DNA of 37,996 bases, from NCBI GenBank assembly GCA_030828305.1, contig JAURCU010000014.1, positions 1 through 37,996 on the forward strand, read 5' to 3'. Below the pieces are notes generated by a model. It ran no database searches. It saw nothing but the letters and a program-made list of their open reading frames with translations, and was not told the DNA's origin. This DNA comes from Luteolibacter sp. (GTDB lineage: Bacteria; Verrucomicrobiota; Verrucomicrobiia; Verrucomicrobiales; Akkermansiaceae). Within the stretch, counting starts at the first letter, position 1. Every line of letters starts with the position of its first letter. Of the stretch, positions 1-7,510 are shown in pieces. The position numbers and the translations under genes were made by a program.

Positions 1-2
1 CC

Positions 3-143
3 GAGGCGATCCGTCAGGCGCTGACCAAGGATTCGGTGTGCTTGATCGCTACGCACGATGCCCGACTGGATCCAATTGCGAATGAAATCCTGGACTTCAA
101 TACCTTTCTACCTGTGGAAGAACACCTTCAAGCGCTGGCTTGA
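3..143 (+). CDS. ABC transporter ATP-binding protein, C-terminal fragment
   Basis: An open frame enters from the left edge and ends with TGA at 141-143, giving the last 46 residues of a protein. It reads LIATHDARLDPIANEIL near residue 14 of the fragment. This matches the H-loop region (THD-R-----A--I) of LolD/DevA/MacB-type ABC ATPases, where the histidine contacts the ATP gamma-phosphate. The next gene is a permease of the matching kind and its start overlaps this gene by about 60 bases or more, as expected for a co-translated ATPase-permease pair. Only the C-terminus is visible, so the Walker motifs cannot be checked and the substrate is unknown. Confidence 0.75.
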   Translation, partial: EAIRQALTKDSVCLIATHDARLDPIANEILDFNTFLPVEEHLQALA

Positions 144-1227
144 GTATCCGGTGTCTCCCGCCAGCAAGATTCTCCTGCCCTTTCTGTTGGGGGTGCTGGC
201 GATTGTCGTGCTGACCCTATTTGAGGAAGTCGAAATCGAGCTTCGTGAGCAACTGCGTGAACATTCGGCATACAGCGTTGTGCTGGATGAAATGCTGACG
301 ACAGGTGATGTGGAAACCACCCTGCACCGCAGCTATGAGGAGGAGTTGATGTGGACATCCCGCTACGGCGATGCAATCCAGCAAATCAGGCGTCCGCTCA
401 AATCCGCCTTTTTCAACCAGCGCCCGGTGCCGATCATCAGCCACAGTCCGGCAGCCGACGACCAATCCGCACAGAGCGCCAACCACGACAAACCGCCGGA
501 GCTGGTTCTGTATCGCAACTTGCCGGGATTTGACGGGGAGTTGGCGGCCATCACCCTTGGTGAAATAGAGGCCGTAGCCGTCGTGAGTCAGGCTCCTGAT
601 TGGCTGGTGGATGACGTAGGCATGGACACGGCCCTGTCCATGCCTACAGGTATGGCGGAGCCCATGATGGCGACCGGGTTCATCAGCTACACGATTGCCC
701 GGCTCGGCTCGATTGATGAGGTGCGCCAATTTGTTCGAGAAGCCGAGTCCTACTACCGGGCTGAGCGGCGCAGGGTGAAGATCGTTTCAGCCCTGCCGAT
801 CCTTGAAAATCTTGAGCGCATCAGCGGGATCCAGCGCATCGTTCGCAGCCTGATCATCCTTGGATGCGGCGTGATCCTTGCCATGACTCTCGGCAGTGTG
901 GCTTGGCTGGAATACCGGCAGGACTCCTATCTGCTTGCCCTGCTCAGGAGTTTCGGCACCCCTCCCGCCATATTGCTGGGCCACATGTTTTTGGAAAATT
1001 TGTGCCTGGTCATGTTCGGTGTCGCCACGGTCTGGCTCAGTTGGCCGGCCCTCTATCGACTTGGCATTCCCAAACTTGAGCAAATCGGCCTCAGTGCCTC
1101 GCCATCTCCCGTGGTGGAAGTCATGGATCTGGCAACCGTCGTAGTGGCCGCCTTGGTTGGGGTGTTGCTGGCCATGATTCCCGTGGCCGTCGGCCTGCGC
1201 AAGGCCCCCGGCTTGACCCTGCAATGA
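82..1227 (+). CDS. FtsX/DevC-like ABC transporter permease
   Basis: Inner-membrane permease of about 381 residues, partner of the ATPase whose end overlaps it. The topology is that of the MacB/FtsX/LolCE class: one N-terminal membrane segment (about residues 28-47, LLPFLLGVLAIVVLTLF), a large extracytoplasmic domain of about 200 residues, then three membrane segments at about 257-277, 300-325 and 350-373. Such proteins usually move lipoproteins, peptides or lipids, or work as mechanotransmission complexes. The start is uncertain. ATG 82 gives a conventional N-terminus (MKSWTSIPFY), while ATG 58 would add eight residues; neither has a clear ribosome binding site, so translation is probably coupled to the upstream gene. 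The periplasmic domain is not one I recognise, so the substrate is open. Confidence 0.75.
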   Translation: MKSWTSIPFYLWKNTFKRWLEYPVSPASKILLPFLLGVLAIVVLTLFEEVEIELREQLREHSAYSVVLDEMLTTGDVETTLHRSYEEELMWTSRYGDAIQQIRRPLKSAFFNQRPVPIISHSPAADDQSAQSANHDKPPELVLYRNLPGFDGELAAITLGEIEAVAVVSQAPDWLVDDVGMDTALSMPTGMAEPMMATGFISYTIARLGSIDEVRQFVREAESYYRAERRRVKIVSALPILENLERISGIQRIVRSLIILGCGVILAMTLGSVAWLEYRQDSYLLALLRSFGTPPAILLGHMFLENLCLVMFGVATVWLSWPALYRLGIPKLEQIGLSASPSPVVEVMDLATVVVAALVGVLLAMIPVAVGLRKAPGLTLQ

Positions 1228-1264
1228 TCTTGTCCTCGTGAATAGCTCTGGTCATTGTCCCGCC

Positions 1265-1873
1265 ATGCAAGTGATGGTGCTCACCGGAGGCATCGCCTGT
1301 GGCAAATCGACCGCCTGCAAACTGCTGCGGGAGTTTATGCCCGGGTTGGTGATCTTTGATTGTGATGCTGCGGTGAGCGCCTTGTTGGATTCAGACGCCC
1401 GAGTTGCCGGCGAGATCCGGCGCACTTTCGGGCCAGACTCGCTAGATGCCAAGGGCCGCGTCGATCGAGCCCATTTGCGGGCGCAAGTCTTTGAAAATAC
1501 CCAAAAACGCGCCCGATTGGAGCAAATCCTCCATCCGCTAGTGAAGGAGGAATGTCTTGCTTCCCGTGACGGGGCCGCTAAAGAGGGGGCGGATCTGTTC
1601 ATCGCGGATGTGCCCTTGTTCTTCGAGAAGGGCTTCGACATCGGCCAGCATCACGTGCTGGTGGTCGCTACATCCCGCGACATGCAAGTCCAGCGGCTCA
1701 AGGCGCGCGATGGATTGGACGATGCCCTGATCGAGTCCATGATCACCGCCCAGCTGCCCGTTTCCGACAAGATGTCCCGTGCGGACGTGGTGTTCTGGAA
1801 CGAGGGGCCGCCCGAAATCCTGCGCCGGCAAGTCCGCCGCTTCTCCCAAGCATTTACTCATGACCCACAGTGA
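1265..1873 (+). CDS. coaE: Dephospho-CoA kinase
   Basis: Cytoplasmic enzyme that phosphorylates the 3'-hydroxyl of the ribose of dephospho-CoA with ATP, the last step of coenzyme A synthesis. The N-terminus carries the P-loop GGIACGKST directly after a beta strand (MVLTGG). The order of conserved pieces (FDCDAAV, LEQILHPLV, ADVPLFFEKGFD) follows CoaE. Length is about 202 residues, close to the 206 of the E. coli enzyme, when started at ATG 1265. A GTG at 1238 would add nine residues and is less likely. The gene starts 37 bases after the permease and its last 14 bases overlap the rho start, so it lies inside an operon. Confidence 0.93.
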   Translation: MQVMVLTGGIACGKSTACKLLREFMPGLVIFDCDAAVSALLDSDARVAGEIRRTFGPDSLDAKGRVDRAHLRAQVFENTQKRARLEQILHPLVKEECLASRDGAAKEGADLFIADVPLFFEKGFDIGQHHVLVVATSRDMQVQRLKARDGLDDALIESMITAQLPVSDKMSRADVVFWNEGPPEILRRQVRRFSQAFTHDPQ

Positions 1874-3203
1874 CGAAACCCCGACCCAGAAGTCGGCCGA
1901 CTCTCCCGCATCCCCGGAAGCCGCAACTGCGGCAGCTGCTCCCGTGCCCGAGAAGATCGACATCAACGAATTTCGGCGCAAGCCCCTCAGCGAATTACAC
2001 GCCATGACCGAGGCCTGTCCTGCGCGCATCCAAGGTGGCATCTCCAAGGCTCAGCTCATCCATGAGCTGCTGCAGTTCTTTGCCCAGGAAGGTGCCAGCC
2101 TCGAGTGCACGGGTGTCCTCGAGAACGCCAAGGACAAATATTCCATGCTGAGAGACCCCGAACGCAGCTTTCGCCCAAGCCCGGATGACATCCATATCAA
2201 CAATCAGCTGGTTTCGGAATTCGGCATGCGACCGGGCCAACTGGTCAAGGTCAGCGTCAAGGCCCCGAAGGAGCGCGGCAAGTATTTGACCGCTGGTGAA
2301 GTCCTGGAGATTGAGGGCGTTGCAATTGCCGACTACGAGCCCTGCAAGGAGTTCGACAAGCTGACCGCCCAGTTCCCCGACGACCGCCTTCATCTTGAGG
2401 GCGAGGGCCCGGAGTTCCACTCGGTGCGCGTGATCGACCTTATTGCCCCGCTCGGCAAAGGCCAGCGCGGCATCATTGTTGCGCCTCCGCGCGGAGGCAA
2501 AACCATCCTGCTCAAGCAGATCGCCAAGTCGATCAAGGCCAACCACCCGGAGTGCGAGTTGGTCATCCTCCTGTTGGATGAGCGTCCGGAGGAAGTCACT
2601 GATTTCGAGGAAACCGTGGGTGCTCAGGTCTTTGCCTCGACGTTTGATGAATCGCCCAAACGGCATGCCCAGGTTGCGGACCTTGTTCTGGACCGCGCCA
2701 GGCGCATGGTTGAGCGCGGCAAGGATGTCATTCTGCTTCTGGACAGCCTCACCCGGCTCGCCCGCGGCCACAATTCCTCCATGCAGGGCGGTCCAATCGG
2801 CTCGGGTGGTGTCAGTCCCGCGGCCCTGCAAAAGAGCCGTAAGTTTTTTGGCACTGCCCGCAACTGCGAAGAGGGAGGGTCGCTCACCATTCTCGCCACC
2901 GCCCTGGTGGAAACCGAGAGCCGTCTCGATGACGTGGTCTTCGAGGAATTCAAGGGCACGGGCAACATGGAGGTCCGCCTTGACCGCGAACTCGCTGAGC
3001 GCCGCATCTACCCGGCCATCCACATCAACCAGTCCGGAACCCGTAACGACGACCGTCTTTATCACCCCGACGAATTCGTCAAGGTGGTCGACATTCGCCG
3101 TCAGTTGGCGGGCTTGCCGGTGGGGGATGCCATCGAGACCCTACTTGCCAATCTGAAGGCGACCAAAACCAATGCGGAACTCCTGATGCGAGGAATGCGC
3201 TGA
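1860..3203 (+). CDS. rho: Transcription termination factor Rho
   Basis: Hexameric RNA-dependent ATPase that loads on nascent RNA and releases RNA polymerase. The 447-residue protein has an Ala/Pro/Glu-rich N-terminal extension of about 30 residues, a Rho N-terminal helical domain (LSELHAMTEACP onward), a cold-shock-like RNA-binding domain, and a RecA-type ATPase. The Walker A motif APPRGGKT is at about 208-215 and Walker B VILLLDSLTRLAR at about 290-302. The GSGGVSP loop and the GTGNMEVRLDRELAERRIYP block are typical. The start at ATG 1860 lies 14 bases upstream of the end of coaE in another frame, which suggests coupled translation. A longer frame begins at 1779, but its first 27 codons are a coaE shadow. 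The N-terminal region lacks the very large insertions seen in some actinobacterial Rho proteins. Confidence 0.97.
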   Translation: MTHSDETPTQKSADSPASPEAATAAAAPVPEKIDINEFRRKPLSELHAMTEACPARIQGGISKAQLIHELLQFFAQEGASLECTGVLENAKDKYSMLRDPERSFRPSPDDIHINNQLVSEFGMRPGQLVKVSVKAPKERGKYLTAGEVLEIEGVAIADYEPCKEFDKLTAQFPDDRLHLEGEGPEFHSVRVIDLIAPLGKGQRGIIVAPPRGGKTILLKQIAKSIKANHPECELVILLLDERPEEVTDFEETVGAQVFASTFDESPKRHAQVADLVLDRARRMVERGKDVILLLDSLTRLARGHNSSMQGGPIGSGGVSPAALQKSRKFFGTARNCEEGGSLTILATALVETESRLDDVVFEEFKGTGNMEVRLDRELAERRIYPAIHINQSGTRNDDRLYHPDEFVKVVDIRRQLAGLPVGDAIETLLANLKATKTNAELLMRGMR

Positions 3204-3242
3204 CAGGTCGATTTAGACGGGTTTAATTAAGCGAATGGCTGG

Positions 3243-3271
3243 TTGACAAGGCAGTTGTGCTGCGCCTAGCT
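3243..3271 (+). promoter_or_regulatory. Candidate sigma70-type promoter for ppdK
   Basis: A perfect TTGACA (3243-3248) is followed after 17 bases by CTAGCT (3266-3271), a poor -10 match; TAGCTT one base later is an alternative. It lies in the 154-base gap between rho and the dikinase gene, about 87 bases before its ATG. The -35 box is part of one arm of an inverted repeat (TTGACAAGG at 3243-3251, CCTTGTCAA at 3308-3316). The -10 is weak, so this is a proposal. Confidence 0.35.
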
Positions 3272-3357
3272 TCGCGCGCATTTCGCCGAGCGTCAGAGAA
3301 TATTTTCCCTTGTCAATCCTGCCCGGCAATTCCCGAAACACCACCCGATTCAAAACG

Positions 3358-6279
3358 ATGGCTACCAAAAAGAAGGCCGCCAAAAAGGCCAAAAAACCCG
3401 CCGCCAGTTCCAAAAAATATGTCTACACCTGGGGTGCAGGCAAAGCAGATGGCAACGGCAAGATGAAAGAGCTACTTGGCGGTAAAGGCGCCAACCTCGC
3501 AGAAATGACCCTTATTGGCCTGCCCGTGCCGGCCGGCTTCACCATCAGCACCGAGGTCTGCACCTACTACTACGATCACAAGCGCACTTACCCAAAGACC
3601 CTGCGCGGTCAAATGGAAGCTGCTGTGGCCAATATGGAAAAAATCATGGGCACCAAGTTTGGTGACGCCAAAGGTTTTCCGCTTCTTGTCGCCGTGCGCT
3701 CCGGCGCCCGCGATTCCATGCCCGGCATGATGGATACCGTTCTCAACCTCGGCCTCAACGACGACACCGTTCAGTCGCTTGCCGCCGCCACCAAGAACGA
3801 GCGCTTCGCCTGGGACTGCTACCGCCGCTTCATCCAGATGTATGGTGACGTGGTGCTCGGTGTGCAGAAGCGCCCCGGTGAAGATCACGAGCCCTTCGAG
3901 CACGCCATCGAAGTCTACAAGGAAAAGAACTACGGCAAGGACATCGTCGACAGTGAGCTGACCGCCGAGGACAACAAGGCGCTGGTCGCCTCCTTCAAAG
4001 CGCTGGTCAAGAAGCGCACCGGCAAAGGTTTCCCCACCGACCCCTGGGAGCAACTTGAAGGTGCCGCTGGTGCTGTCTTCAGCTCCTGGATGAACGACCG
4101 CGCCATCGTCTATCGCCGCAAGTATGGCATCCCCGCCGCATGGGGCACTGCTGTCAATGTGCAGGCCATGGTCTTTGGTAATACCGGCAAGAACTCCGGT
4201 TCCGGTGTGGCCTTCACCCGAAATCCTGCCAATGGAGCCAACGAATTCTATGGCGAGTTCCTCGTGAACGCCCAAGGTGAGGACGTCGTGGCTGGAGTTC
4301 GCACTCCCGATCCGGTGGTCGGCATGAAGACCGCCCTGCCCAAGGCCTACAAGGAGCTGCTCAAGGTCCGCAAGATCCTCGAGAAGCACTTCAAGGACGT
4401 GCAGGACGTCGAGTTCACCATTCAGGAAGGCAAGCTCTACATGCTGCAGACTCGCAACGGCAAACGCACCGCTGCTGCCGCGCTCAAGTTCGCTGCCGAC
4501 ATGGTCAAAGAGAGTCTCATCGACTGGAAGACCGCCGTGCTGCGCAACCCTGCCGAACAGCTCGACCAACTGCTGGCTCCCGTGTTCGATCACGCCGAAG
4601 TCAAGAAGGCCAAGGTCATCGCCAAGGGTCTGCCCGCAGGCCCCGGTGCCGCTTCCGGCAAGATCTACCTCAATGCCGACCGCGCGGTGATTGCCGCCGA
4701 GAAGGGCGAGAAGGTGCTTCTGGTTCGTGTTGAAACCTCCCCGGAAGATCTGCGTGGCATGATTGCCGCTGAGGGTATTCTCACCTCGCGTGGTGGTGTT
4801 TCCTCACACGCCGCTCTGGTGGCCCGCCAGATGGGCAAGGTGTGCATCTGTGGCGCCGATGGCGTGCAGATCGACTACGACAAGAAGACCGTCAAAGCCG
4901 GTGGCAAGACCTTCAAGGAAGGCGACTTCCTCTCCATCGATGGCACCGAAGGTACTGTCTATGGCGGCAAGCTCGCCACCGAGCCCTCCGAAATCATCAC
5001 CGGTCTCATCCAAGGCAAGAAGGCCTCGCGCAACACCGAGAAGTTCAAGAACTTCGTCCAGCTCATGGACTGGTGCGCGCAAGCCACCAAGATGAGTGTC
5101 CGCACCAACGCCGACACCCCCGAGCAGGTCAAGACCGCTGTGGCATTCGGTGCTGAAGGCATCGGCCTCACCCGCACCGAGCACATGTTCTTCGAGGGTG
5201 ACCGCATCGACTCCATGCGCGAAATGATCCTCGCCGAGAACGAAGTCGACCGTCGCAAGGCCCTCAAGAAGCTCCTCCCGCATCAGCGCAAGGACTTCTT
5301 CGGCATCTTCAAGGCCTTGGACGGCAAGCCTGGCACCATCCGCCTGCTCGACCCACCACTCCACGAGTTCCTGCCCCACACCAAGGAGCAGCAGATGGAC
5401 CTCGCCCGCAAACTGGGCGTGAAGGTGGAAACCATCATGCAGCGCGTGCACGACCTGCACGAGTTCAACCCCATGCTCGGTCACCGTGGTTGCCGCCTTG
5501 CCATCTCTTACCCTGAGATTGCCGAGATGCAGGCCCAGGCCATCTTCGAAGCGGCTGCCATGTGCGTGAAGAAGGGCATTGAGTGTGAGCCCGAAGTCAT
5601 GGTTCCGCTCGTTGGCTACGCCCGTGAGCTCGAGCTGCAGGTGGAAATCATCCACCGCGTGGCCAAGGAAGTCATGAAAGCCAAAGGCGTGAAGTTCAAA
5701 TACCTCGTCGGCACCATGATCGAAGTTCCTCGCGGTGCCGTCACCGCAGACGAAATCGCCAAGCACGCCCAGTTCTTCAGCTTCGGCACCAACGACCTCA
5801 CCCAGACCACCTTCGGCTTCTCGCGCGACGACATGGGTTCGTTCCTGAACTCCTACACCGAGAACGACATCTATCCGAAGAACCCCTTCGCCGCTCTGGA
5901 TCAGACCGGCGTGGGCCAGTTGATGGAAATTGGAGTCGCCAAGGGCCGCAGCACCCGCAAGAACATCAAGCTCGGCATCTGCGGTGAGCACGGTGGTGAG
6001 CCTCACTCCGTGATCTACTGCCACGAGGTGGGTCTCGACTATGTCAGCTGCTCGCCATTCCGCGTGCCCGTCGCCCGCCTCGCCGCCGCCCAGGCCGCCA
6101 TCGAGTCCGGCCACAAGCCCAAGGCAGCCGCCAAGCCCAAGAAGGCTGCGAAGAAGCGCAAGCCCGCTGCCAAGAAAGCAGTGAAGAAGGCCGCTCCCAA
6201 GAAAGCCGCCAAGAAGGTGACCAAGAAAAAGGCCATCAAAAAGACCGCCAAGCGCAAGGTCGCTCGCAAGAAGAAGTAA
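3358..6279 (+). CDS. ppdK: Pyruvate, phosphate dikinase with Lys/Ala-rich tails
   Basis: Interconverts pyruvate + ATP + phosphate and phosphoenolpyruvate + AMP + pyrophosphate in the cytoplasm, at the glycolysis/gluconeogenesis branch point. The 973-residue product has the family order: N-terminal nucleotide-binding domain ([10 protein letters not shown] near residue 40, [14 protein letters not shown]), a central phosphohistidine domain ([17 protein letters not shown], catalytic His about 484), and a C-terminal PEP/pyruvate barrel with the [11 protein letters not shown] motif (catalytic Cys about 875). ATG 3358 is chosen because the conserved fold begins about 20 residues later. Two features are odd. 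Residues 1-20 contain nine lysines, and residues 920-973 form a histone-H1-like tail with 26 Lys, 3 Arg and 15 Ala out of 54. The core is about the normal family length (roughly 875-900 residues), so the tails are additions. The gene appears monocistronic, with its own promoter-like site and terminator. Confidence 0.96.
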   Translation: MATKKKAAKKAKKPAASSKKYVYTWGAGKADGNGKMKELLGGKGANLAEMTLIGLPVPAGFTISTEVCTYYYDHKRTYPKTLRGQMEAAVANMEKIMGTKFGDAKGFPLLVAVRSGARDSMPGMMDTVLNLGLNDDTVQSLAAATKNERFAWDCYRRFIQMYGDVVLGVQKRPGEDHEPFEHAIEVYKEKNYGKDIVDSELTAEDNKALVASFKALVKKRTGKGFPTDPWEQLEGAAGAVFSSWMNDRAIVYRRKYGIPAAWGTAVNVQAMVFGNTGKNSGSGVAFTRNPANGANEFYGEFLVNAQGEDVVAGVRTPDPVVGMKTALPKAYKELLKVRKILEKHFKDVQDVEFTIQEGKLYMLQTRNGKRTAAAALKFAADMVKESLIDWKTAVLRNPAEQLDQLLAPVFDHAEVKKAKVIAKGLPAGPGAASGKIYLNADRAVIAAEKGEKVLLVRVETSPEDLRGMIAAEGILTSRGGVSSHAALVARQMGKVCICGADGVQIDYDKKTVKAGGKTFKEGDFLSIDGTEGTVYGGKLATEPSEIITGLIQGKKASRNTEKFKNFVQLMDWCAQATKMSVRTNADTPEQVKTAVAFGAEGIGLTRTEHMFFEGDRIDSMREMILAENEVDRRKALKKLLPHQRKDFFGIFKALDGKPGTIRLLDPPLHEFLPHTKEQQMDLARKLGVKVETIMQRVHDLHEFNPMLGHRGCRLAISYPEIAEMQAQAIFEAAAMCVKKGIECEPEVMVPLVGYARELELQVEIIHRVAKEVMKAKGVKFKYLVGTMIEVPRGAVTADEIAKHAQFFSFGTNDLTQTTFGFSRDDMGSFLNSYTENDIYPKNPFAALDQTGVGQLMEIGVAKGRSTRKNIKLGICGEHGGEPHSVIYCHEVGLDYVSCSPFRVPVARLAAAQAAIESGHKPKAAAKPKKAAKKRKPAAKKAVKKAAPKKAAKKVTKKKAIKKTAKRKVARKKK

Positions 6280-6306
6280 GGTAGCTCCTGCTTCAACGAT
6301 TCAAAG

Positions 6307-6339
6307 AAAGCCACCTCGGGAGAACCGGGGTGGCTTTTT
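6307..6339 (+). terminator. Rho-independent terminator after ppdK
   Basis: Twenty-seven bases after the ppdK stop, AAGCCACCTCGG pairs with CCGGGGTGGCTT around a five-base GAGAA loop, with one T-G pair. A run of five T follows. The stem is about 12 base pairs including the flanking A-T pairs. The opposite strand has only a broken T-tract, so it would work less well for the convergent yicC gene. Confidence 0.85.
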
Positions 6340-6383
6340 ATGTCGAAAGGCTGTCATGACCCATGACGCTGCGCGGAGGGCAG

Positions 6384-7259
6384 CTACTCGATATTCTGTA
6401 CCTGTTCTCGAATTTTCTCCAACTCGGTCTTGGCCTCGACGATGGTCTGGGCGATGGCGGCGTCATTGGCCTTGGAGCCAATCGTGTTGAATTCACGAAA
6501 TAGCTCTTGGCAGAGGAAGTCCAAGGGGCGGCCGCAGGGCTCGCCGCTGCCCAAGTAGTCGCGAAACTTGGCAAAGTGGGAGTCGAGGCGGGTCAGTTCT
6601 TCGCTGATGTCGCAGCGATCGGCAAAGAGGGCGAGTTCGCGCACCACGCGCTCGTCATTCAAATCGAGTTCGAGGCCGGCGTCGGCGAGGCGCTTCATCA
6701 GCATTTCGCGTTGGCGCTCGCAGCGGCGGGGTGCCACTTGCGCCAGCGAGGCGGCGAAGCCCTTGAGTGCCTCGAGGCGAGCCAAGAAGTCCTGCTTGAG
6801 ATGGCTGCCTTCTTCCGTGCGCATCGCCTGCAGAGCGGAGATGGCGGCCGAGAGGGCGGGGGAGATGGCGGCCATGGCCGTTTCCGCATTCAGTTCGGTG
6901 TCGCCGGTGGTGATGACTCCTGGCTGGCGCAGCAAATCGCTGGCGCTGAGGCTGAGGTCCTGACCCAGCTGCTCGCCGAGCTCGGAAAGGGCCTTCTGCA
7001 GGGCGAGAGCGAGGTCTTGGTCGACCTGGAGCTCGGTACTTTTGCTGCCTTCGCGCTCCAGCTTGATGGAGACCTGGGCGCGGCCGCGTGAGATGGCCTC
7101 GAGAACCGTCTTGCGGATGCCGCTTTCCAGCTCCGCCAGCTCGCGGGGCAGTTGGATGACCACCTCGGCCTGCTTGCGGTTGACGGTGGCGATTTCAACA
7201 GTGGCCTGCACCCCCTCATGGTGGCCCGTGCCACGGCCAAATCCGGTCATCGATTGCAT
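6384..7259 (-). CDS. yicC: YicC/YloC family endoribonuclease
   Basis: Protein of 291 residues beginning MQSMTGFGRG, the hallmark start of the YicC/YloC family. The N-terminal YicC domain spans about residues 1-155. The C-terminal DUF1732 block at about 205-291 includes GSGEPCGRPLDFLCQELFREFNT and GSKANDAAIAQTIVEAKTELEKIREQVQN(I)E in shorter conserved pieces. Characterised members are RNA endonucleases involved in small-RNA and mRNA turnover. In many bacteria the gene sits beside gmk and rpoZ; here it stands alone between convergent ppdK and divergent carB. It ends 45 bases from the ppdK terminator. Family membership is secure; the RNA targets here are unknown. Confidence 0.92.
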   Translation of the reverse strand: MQSMTGFGRGTGHHEGVQATVEIATVNRKQAEVVIQLPRELAELESGIRKTVLEAISRGRAQVSIKLEREGSKSTELQVDQDLALALQKALSELGEQLGQDLSLSASDLLRQPGVITTGDTELNAETAMAAISPALSAAISALQAMRTEEGSHLKQDFLARLEALKGFAASLAQVAPRRCERQREMLMKRLADAGLELDLNDERVVRELALFADRCDISEELTRLDSHFAKFRDYLGSGEPCGRPLDFLCQELFREFNTIGSKANDAAIAQTIVEAKTELEKIREQVQNIE

Positions 7260-7360
7260 AAGCCATAGGGTGTGTTTCAGGCCCGATCATGCAAGAAAAT
7301 AGGTCACTCGCTCTGGCCCTCCCGATCCTGCGCCAGCCCCCCATGACCCATGCCTCATAA

Positions 7361-7419
7361 CTCCGCCTCATCCGCCTCAGGCGGAGGATGATGCCACATT
7401 CTGTGGCTAAGAATCATCC
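7361..7419. promoter_or_regulatory. Structured region upstream of carB (two adjacent hairpins)
   Basis: CTCCGCC (7361-7367) can pair with GGCGGAG (7380-7386); alternatively TCCGCC (7371-7376) pairs with GGCGGA (7380-7385) around TCA. Immediately after, GGATGATGCCACA (7386-7398) pairs with TGTGGC (7402-7407) and, after a five-base bulge, ATCATCC (7413-7419): 13 base pairs around a TTC loop. It ends about 90 bases before carB and 100 bases upstream of the divergent yicC start. No T-run follows, so it does not look like a terminator. It may be an operator or an mRNA leader element. Confidence 0.45.
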
Positions 7420-7510
7420 CACTCTTTACAAGCGGCCCAAAGCCTGACAAACCCCTTCAAATTTAGCCGGAACGCTCTGGAATGCGCTCTGCTGACAACG
7501 TCCCCCAGCC

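Noticed and set aside
1995..3065. Minus-strand open frame of 356 codons opposite rho
   Set aside because: Rho is complete and canonical on the plus strand; the reverse frame has no domain.
3472..6114. Two long minus-strand open frames (373 and 436 codons) opposite ppdK
   Set aside because: They follow the codon pattern of the sense gene, have no recognisable domains, and are the usual antisense frames of GC-rich sequence.
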